Positions 6,263 through 10,665 of a stretch of 10,665 nucleotides of DNA are shown piece after piece. The position numbers and the translations under genes are program-made. Numbering within the stretch: position 1 is the stretch's first letter; each line of letters starts with the position of its first letter. Source of the stretch: Pedosphaera sp. (lineage in GTDB: Bacteria > Verrucomicrobiota > Verrucomicrobiae > Limisphaerales > Pedosphaeraceae); contig JAQGPB010000273.1 in NCBI GenBank assembly GCA_028293265.1, positions 1 through 10,665 of the forward strand, in the 5' to 3' direction. The notes beneath the pieces were generated by a model that worked only from the letters and a program-made list of their open reading frames with translations, made no database searches and was not told the origin of the DNA.

Positions 6263-7625
6263 ATGAACGATTGCATTTCTCAAAAATCCGTTAAAGAGTT
6301 AGGAATGGTGCCAGACGAACATCCGCGTATTGTCGTTCTCGGGGCGGGCTTCGGCGGCCTGGAATTTTGCAAACATTTCCAGGACCCGGACGCGCGCATC
6401 ACCTTGGTGGACCGCACCAATCATCATCTCTTTCAACCGCTCCTTTACCAGGTCGCGACCGCCGGGCTTTCCGCGCCGGAAATCGCCCAGCCCATCCGCT
6501 CCATCCTCTCTGGCCAGCCCAATGTCACCGTGTTGCTCGACACCGTCTGCGCCTTTGACCTCGCGGAAAAAAAAAGTCATCTGCGCCGATATTGTCCTGC
6601 CGTATGACTATCTCGTGCTCGCCCTGGGCGGCTGCACGAGTTATTTCGGCCACCCGGAATGGGAGCAATTTGCGCCCGGATTGAAATCGTTGAGCGATGC
6701 GATCAGCATTCGCAGCCGGATCTTGCTTGCGTTTGAAAAGGCCGAATCCGAGGGCGTGCCCGATGGCCTGCAAAAGCTGATGACCATTGTCGTCGTGGGC
6801 GGCGGGCCGACAGGCGTGGAACTGGCCGGCGCCTTCGCGGAACTCACGCGGCACGTGCTCAAGGCCGATTTCCGACGCATTGACGCCTCGCAGGCGCACG
6901 TCATTTTGCTCGAAGCCGCCCCGCGCGTCCTCGCCGGGCTGCCCCCTTCGCTCTCTGCGAGCTGTCAGCGCCAATTGGAGGAACTCGGCGTGCAGGTCCG
7001 CACCAATACCAAGGTCAAAAACATCAGCCAGGGCCGCGTGGACCTGGAAAACGGCGAAACCATCCACGCTGAAAATATCATCTGGGCCGCGGGCGTTTCC
7101 GCCGTGCCGCTCACGAAAACGCTCGGTGTCGAAGTGGACCGCGCCGGTCGCATCAAGGTCAACCCCGACCTCAGCCTGCCGGGCCATCCGGAAGTATTCG
7201 CCGTCGGCGACCTGGCCCTGGTGTTGGACGCAGACGGCAAACCCGTGCCCGGAGTTTCGCCCGCCGCCATGCAGATGGCCAAGCACGTCGCGCGCATCAT
7301 CGGGAACGAGCTGGCCTTCTCCGACGCCGTTGAGCGTCCGGCCTTCAAATATTGGGACAAGGGAACGATGGCCACCATCGGGCGTTCCGCGGCGGTGGCC
7401 AAGGTCGGCAAGCTCGAGTTTTCCGGCCTGCTCGCCTGGCTGGCCTGGCTGGTGGTTCACCTGATTTTTCTCGTCGGCTTCCGCAACAAGATTTCAGTGT
7501 TGTTCTCATGGTTTTACTCCTACCTCACCTACAAACGCGGCGCGCGCATCGTCACCAACGCCATGCCGGATGACGTCTGCGCCGTGCGGGAAACCCCGCC
7601 CGACGCGAAAGCAAAAGCGGCGTGA
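6263..7625 (+). CDS. ndh: Type II NADH dehydrogenase (NDH-2), interrupted by a one-base frameshift
   Basis: A peripheral inner-membrane flavoenzyme that oxidises NADH and reduces quinone without pumping protons. The first frame (6263-6607) gives the FAD-binding GAGFGG (residues 27-32) and NHHLFQPLLYQVATAGLSAPEIAQPIRSIL. It then stops at TGA 6605-6607, shortly after an A9 run. The second frame continues with LPYDYLVLALGG, the NADH-binding VVVGGGPTGVELAGAFAEL, NIIWAAGV, VFAVGDLAL, and the family's membrane-binding C-terminus (LLAWLAWLVVHLIFLVGFRNK), ending at 7625. Removing one A joins the frames seamlessly as ..FDLAEKKVICADIVLPYDYL.., giving about 453 residues, normal for NDH-2. All cofactor motifs survive, so this is a recent lesion, a sequencing error, or a slippage-corrected gene. 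The ATG at 6305 is an alternative start. The gene stands alone, convergent with yefM-yoeB. Confidence 0.9.
6567..6575 (+). repeat. A9 homopolymer at the ndh frameshift
   Basis: Nine consecutive A bases are preceded by GCGG and followed by GTCATC. Upstream the NDH-2 frame has codons starting at positions equal to 2 mod 3; downstream the conserved protein continues at 0 mod 3. Eight A would restore one frame. The shift needed is +1 (or -2), so an ordinary -1 ribosomal slip on the A-AAA-AAG tract would not fix it. Confidence 0.95.
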
Positions 7626-7640
7626 AATATTTCGCGTTTA
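7619..7640 (+). terminator. Weak candidate terminator at the ndh 3' end
   Basis: CGTGAA (7621-7626), loop ATAT region, TTTCGCG, then TTTA: a 6-bp stem including one G-T pair, containing the palindrome GAAATATTTC (7624-7633). It spans the ndh stop codon and the 21-base gap to the convergent yoeB stop. The T tract is short, so support is weak. Confidence 0.25.
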
Positions 7641-7646
7641 TGGGAA

Positions 7647-7901
7647 TCAATAATGGTAGCGCATTTGCAGCAGGAGAATCCCCTGTTCTGTTGCACGGTA
7701 CACCAGGCGGTGTTCCTGATCAATGCGGCGCGACCAATAGCCGGCCAGCGAGTGCCGCAATGGCTCGGGTTTGCCAATTCCTGAATTGGGATTGCGACGA
7801 ATGTCCTTCAACAATTCATGAATCCGGCGAACCATTTTCTTGTCCGTCTCCAGCCAGTATTGGTAATCCTCCCAGGCCTGATCGGAGAAAATCAGGTTCA
7901 T
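7647..7901 (-). CDS. yoeB: YoeB/Txe family toxin, ribosome-dependent mRNA endoribonuclease
   Basis: An 84-residue RelE-superfamily toxin, the same length as E. coli YoeB. YoeB enters the ribosomal A site and cleaves mRNA, stopping translation until its antitoxin rebinds it. The family's catalytic residues sit at identical numbers here: Glu46 (KPEPL), Arg65 (EHRLVY), His83 and the terminal Tyr84 (MRYHY). WEDYQYW (10-16), NPNSGIGKPEPL (37-48) and GYWSRRID (54-61) are further hallmarks. The start overlaps the antitoxin stop by four bases (ATGA, 7898-7901), giving translational coupling that favours antitoxin made first. Nothing suggests decay, so the toxin is probably active. Its stop lies 21 bases from the convergent ndh stop. 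Confidence 0.96.
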   Translation of the reverse strand: MNLIFSDQAWEDYQYWLETDKKMVRRIHELLKDIRRNPNSGIGKPEPLRHSLAGYWSRRIDQEHRLVYRATEQGILLLQMRYHY

Positions 7902-8155
7902 GCCTCAAGATTGACTTTGCGGCGCCTGCCTTTTCCAGCTTCCAATTGTTGTGTGGCGGCCAGCAGACGCCGGGCGTTGGCGCGGCTTTTGAGCAGATAG
8001 GCGGTTTCCGCAAGGGATTCGTAATCTTCCAGCGAGAGCATCACCACCGACCGCTGCTTTTGCCGCGTGATGACGACCGGCTCATGGTCATCGCAAACGC
8101 GGTCCATCGTGCGGGCCAGCTTCTCCCGCGCATCGGTATAACTGATCGTGCTCAT
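7898..8155 (-). CDS. yefM: YefM/Phd family antitoxin
   Basis: An 85-residue antitoxin that binds and blocks YoeB and represses its own operon. MSTISYTDAREKLARTMDRV (1-20) followed by DDHEPVVITRQKQRSVVMLSLEDYESLAETAYLL is the classic YefM N-terminal dimer and DNA-binding domain. The remainder, rich in charged residues (SRANARRLLAATQQLEAGKGRRRK), matches the flexible toxin-binding tail. I place the start at 8155. The open frame has an in-frame ATG at 8182, but that lies upstream of the promoter -10 element and so outside the expected transcript; family members also begin with MSTISY-like sequences. There is no Shine-Dalgarno sequence, consistent with a leaderless message. Confidence 0.95.
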   Translation of the reverse strand: MSTISYTDAREKLARTMDRVCDDHEPVVITRQKQRSVVMLSLEDYESLAETAYLLKSRANARRLLAATQQLEAGKGRRRKVNLEA

Positions 8156-8156
8156 G

Positions 8157-8175
8157 TTGTACAAATATATGTCCA
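8157..8175. promoter_or_regulatory. YefM-type operator (TGTACA core)
   Basis: TTGTACAA (8157-8164) is a perfect 8-bp palindrome containing TGTACA, the core reported for YefM operators in E. coli. A second, one-mismatch core TGTCCA (plus strand, 8170-8175) is centred 12 bases away, resembling the long-plus-short palindrome layout of that system. The first site lies between the -10 element and the antitoxin start, well placed for autorepression. Confidence 0.65.
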
Positions 8176-8193
8176 GAAACAAGAGTGCGTCAA
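8164..8193 (-). promoter_or_regulatory. Promoter of yefM-yoeB
   Basis: Minus strand: TTGACG (8188-8193, 5 of 6 to the -35 consensus), an 18-base spacer, TATATT (8164-8169, 5 of 6 to the -10 consensus). Transcription should begin about 6-9 bases after the -10, at or just before the antitoxin ATG (8155), so the mRNA would have almost no leader. Confidence 0.7.
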
Positions 8194-8414
8194 CCGCGCT
8201 TTTACCATCTGAATCTTAGCTGTTGTTCCGACACGCGAATGAGTGATTATTTGCACAATTGTTAGGCCGCTTCAGGAATTTTATGTCCTTTCGGCAAAAC
8301 AGGAAGCAGGAGATTGAGTGGCAATCATCACGAGCAACGAAACCGTCATGCCAGCCAGAATGGGCGTTGCGCGGACTTTCCTCCAGAGCGCCGGCGTGGT
8401 AGATTTTTTTCACG

Positions 8415-10511
8415 ATGAGCAAGGCAGCAAAAAAACGTGATTGTCCGGCGGTGGGCCATTCCATCTCGGCCGCGGAATGCGGCAGCAACCGGGTCAGCCA
8501 TTATGCCTGCCCGGCGGAGTGCCCTTACCTGCCTTTCTCACCCGCGAATTATTCCCAACTGCTCGAGCTTGAGGACAAATTGAATCCGCAGACCATGGAC
8601 CAATTGCTGGCGCGCGCGGAGAACCGGCCGGCGCTGGAACGGGCGTTGGAGAAGGCGCGGTTCAGCCCGAACGCGCATGCCCTGCACGCCTGCTATGAAT
8701 GGAATGCCTTTTTCGCGCGCGGCGCCGATGGCCGCACTTTCGCGGAGCGCTGGGCGGATTCCCCCACCTCGGGACTCAAGAACGATGAACTTGTCCTGCT
8801 CCGCGCCCAGATGCAAACCCGCGTGGCCCTGCTGGAAATCCGTCGCGTACTGGACGGGGAGCAGGTGGAAGCGGTGGACCTCCTGACACCCGGCGGGCCA
8901 ACCTTGCGGCTGCATGACCGCAGCCTGGCTTCGATGGCGGTGCGCTTTGCCACGGCCCTGGCCTGGCTTTATCCGCTGCCGCATTACTGGCGGTTAAGCG
9001 GCACGGCCATATTGCTGCCAGAATTCGGCGGCTTCGAGCCAGCCGAAATTGTGACGGAAATTGTCAGCCATCTGGGCGGCCCGGTGACGGAACCGGAGAT
9101 GCGCCGCTGGCTGGCGGAAAATTTCGTCCGCTTCGATGAATCGCTCGCGGCCGTGTCCCGCATGCGACGGATGCAAATGTTCGCCGGCCTGGATGCGAAA
9201 TGGGGCAAGGCGGTGTATGAATTGCAGGCCCCGTTTGCCGAGTGCGTGGAGCGTTTGGAGGATGTGTTCGATGTGCAACCGGACAGCCTCACGCCGGAGG
9301 AACGGAAGGAAGGTTTCGCCGAGGCCCGCGTCTGGACTTCGGAAACACCCGACTCCAAGCAAATGGCGCCGCCCGGGGCTCAAACGGTGCTGGGCCGCGT
9401 GCTGCTGGGGCAGGCGCACTGGCGGCTGGAGGCGTTTGGCGCGGAGCGGCTGGCAAAGTTGCGCGGGCAATTCGAAACGCAAATGGGCGACCGTGTGCGC
9501 TTTACCGGGGAACGGCTGGACGACTTGGGCGCGGCCATGGCGGCGAAAGAACCGTCGGTGGACAAATCTCTGGTGCCGCCGCGCCTGCTGGAGCAGCCGG
9601 AACAAATGCTCATCACCTCGTCGCGCGTGCTGGCACCGCCGCCGGGCGTTCCGTTGGCAGCGACCGAGGCGGAATTTCGCCGGGCAGCGGAGCGGGCATT
9701 TTTGGATGACCAGATTCCCGCGCTGGACAACCGCACCCCGCGCGAAGCCGCCCGCGACCCCGCTTTGCGTCCGCGCCTCATCCGCCTGCTCAAGCAGCGT
9801 GTGCGCACGCACGACGAACACAATCTCGAGACGGGTGGCAATGACGACATCAACTGGATGTTGCGCGAGCTGGGCGCGGACGAAATCAGCTTCGACCCGC
9901 CTCCACTGCGTCCGCCTAGACCGCGCATCTCGCCAACCAAGGCTGAAACGGACTGGGAAGATGAATGGGGTCCGGCAGCCTCGAACCTGCCTCCCGCTCC
10001 CCGCCTGACCGGGGGGCCGTTGAGTTTTGAGGAAGCTTCCCGCCGGATCGCTGAGGGCATGGACGCCTTCGCCACCGCCGCGGAAGCCGCCGATGAACTC
10101 GAGGCCATGGGCCTGACCATTCTGGGCGATGCCGATGACCTCAGCCTGGATTATTTTGATGATGAGGAATTCGGCTTTGTCGTTCCCTTCATCCTGCAAG
10201 CGGCGCTGGCGCTGATTCAGCCGGGATTCAGCGCTCCGGCCACGGATTATGATTCGCTGGAGCGGGCTTTCAAATCGAACATGGAAAAATTGCTCCGCCA
10301 CTTTGAGCTGGAGAAGCCCGATGCGGAAGGGATGTTGTCTTTCCTGGCCGATTCGCCGCAGCCAAACTTGATGAGCGTCCTGTCGGCTCAATTCTTGAAC
10401 TCAGCCATGAATGCCCCGAAAAAACTGCGCCCCAAACTGCAAGCGCAGCCCTTCATGCTGGCGCTGATCAAAGCAGTCGTGGGAGAGCTGGACCGCGCGT
10501 TGAGGCAATGA
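8415..10511 (+). CDS. Uncharacterised 698-residue protein with N-terminal four-cysteine cluster
   Basis: Function not recognised. The N-terminus has C10, C22, C32 and C36 in a CPAVG...ECG...ACPAECPYLPF pattern that could bind zinc. Residues about 40-290 are soluble and mainly helical. At 325-375, VLGRVLLGQAHWRLEAFGAERL then LGDxVRF-like QMGDRVRF, and at 432-460, DQIPALDNRTPREAARDPALRPRL, resemble modules that I recall in uncharacterised proteins associated with SEC-C motifs; that link is from memory and unverified. Residues 495-540 are Pro-rich and probably a linker. The end (541-698) is acidic then helical, with DDLSLDYFDDEEFG at 574-587. No signal peptide or transmembrane segment is evident, so it is likely cytoplasmic. 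The ATG at 8415 is forced by an in-frame TAG at 8400-8402; no Shine-Dalgarno sequence is visible. The long open frame, the codon pattern and the downstream gene on the same strand support a real gene. Confidence 0.85.
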   Translation: MSKAAKKRDCPAVGHSISAAECGSNRVSHYACPAECPYLPFSPANYSQLLELEDKLNPQTMDQLLARAENRPALERALEKARFSPNAHALHACYEWNAFFARGADGRTFAERWADSPTSGLKNDELVLLRAQMQTRVALLEIRRVLDGEQVEAVDLLTPGGPTLRLHDRSLASMAVRFATALAWLYPLPHYWRLSGTAILLPEFGGFEPAEIVTEIVSHLGGPVTEPEMRRWLAENFVRFDESLAAVSRMRRMQMFAGLDAKWGKAVYELQAPFAECVERLEDVFDVQPDSLTPEERKEGFAEARVWTSETPDSKQMAPPGAQTVLGRVLLGQAHWRLEAFGAERLAKLRGQFETQMGDRVRFTGERLDDLGAAMAAKEPSVDKSLVPPRLLEQPEQMLITSSRVLAPPPGVPLAATEAEFRRAAERAFLDDQIPALDNRTPREAARDPALRPRLIRLLKQRVRTHDEHNLETGGNDDINWMLRELGADEISFDPPPLRPPRPRISPTKAETDWEDEWGPAASNLPPAPRLTGGPLSFEEASRRIAEGMDAFATAAEAADELEAMGLTILGDADDLSLDYFDDEEFGFVVPFILQAALALIQPGFSAPATDYDSLERAFKSNMEKLLRHFELEKPDAEGMLSFLADSPQPNLMSVLSAQFLNSAMNAPKKLRPKLQAQPFMLALIKAVVGELDRALRQ

Positions 10512-10564
10512 TGGAACGGATTTGTGTTTGAGTCCCTTACTTGGAACGGCCAGAATGCGGCGAG

Positions 10565-10665
10565 ATGAATTCTTCGGATGACATTCCCAAACTCCGCATG
10601 GCGCCGGTGGAAACGCCGGAGCAGCTCGCGCAACGCGCCGAGCGCGAACGCCGGGCGGTGGAGTT
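10565..10665 (+). CDS. Start of an unidentified gene, cut by the window edge
   Basis: An ATG at 10565 opens a frame that runs to the window end: 33 codons, beginning MNSSDDIPKLRMAPVETPE and continuing as a Gln/Arg/Glu-rich helix. It starts 53 bases after the upstream stop codon on the same strand, with GGCGAG directly before it, so an operon with the 698-residue protein is plausible. Too little is visible to name a family. A competing ATG at 10555 hits a stop after eight codons. Confidence 0.55.
   Translation, partial: MNSSDDIPKLRMAPVETPEQLAQRAERERRAVE

Noticed and set aside
8156..8182. Nine-residue longer start of the YefM antitoxin
   Set aside because: That start codon lies upstream of the predicted -10 element, and known YefM proteins begin at the MSTISY position.
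8194..8414. Possible gene remnant between yefM and the 698-residue gene
   Set aside because: The only frame here (minus, 8216-8488) overlaps the start of the plus-strand gene and shows no family features. An 8-bp palindrome ACAATTGT at 8255-8262 is too short to call.
8994..10391. 465-codon minus-strand frame
   Set aside because: Antisense shadow of the 698-residue gene; Arg/Gln/His-rich translation without motifs.

Overview
The window looks like chromosomal DNA from a GC-rich, SD-poor, Gram-negative bacterium, most likely a member of the Verrucomicrobiota (Pedosphaera/Limisphaerales-like). The assignment is an inference. It rests on the TonB receptor / YfiR / hybrid-kinase gene set, the near absence of good Shine-Dalgarno sequences, and intergenic DNA full of 7-9 bp repeats and small GC-rich hairpins. 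No marker gene is present to confirm it.

Left block (1-5324, minus strand). A signalling operon reads leftwards off the window edge: a TonB-dependent outer-membrane receptor (3017-5071), a secreted YfiR-family protein (2390-2947), and a membrane hybrid histidine kinase with a CHASE8-like sensor, HAMP, GAF, HisKA, HATPase and the start of a receiver domain (1-2389, cut by the edge). YfiR stop and kinase start abut as TAAATG. The set spans outer membrane, periplasm and inner membrane. It parallels the YfiB-YfiR-YfiN system, with a phosphorelay in place of the diguanylate cyclase. A candidate promoter (5296-5324) and a potentially structured 5' leader (5101-5221) precede the receptor gene.

Middle block (5072-6262). 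About 1.2 kb carries no convincing gene. It holds a perfect-length heptanucleotide array bounded by 9-bp direct repeats (5471-5563), several other short arrays of 7-9 bp units, GC-rich hairpins that look like dispersed repeats, an imperfect palindrome near 5718-5805, a 17-bp operator-like palindrome (5876-5892), and a hairpin just before the next gene.

Right block (6263-10665). A type II NADH dehydrogenase (plus strand, 6263-7625) is intact in content but broken by one extra base in an A9 run at 6567-6575. Convergent to it is a yefM-yoeB toxin-antitoxin pair (minus, 7647-8155). All YoeB catalytic residues are present, and a strong promoter with a TGTACA operator sits directly at the antitoxin start, predicting a leaderless or nearly leaderless mRNA. 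The 8156-8414 gap holds that promoter and otherwise nothing I can name. A 698-residue protein of unknown function with an N-terminal four-cysteine cluster follows (8415-10511, plus), then the first 33 codons of another plus-strand gene at the right edge.
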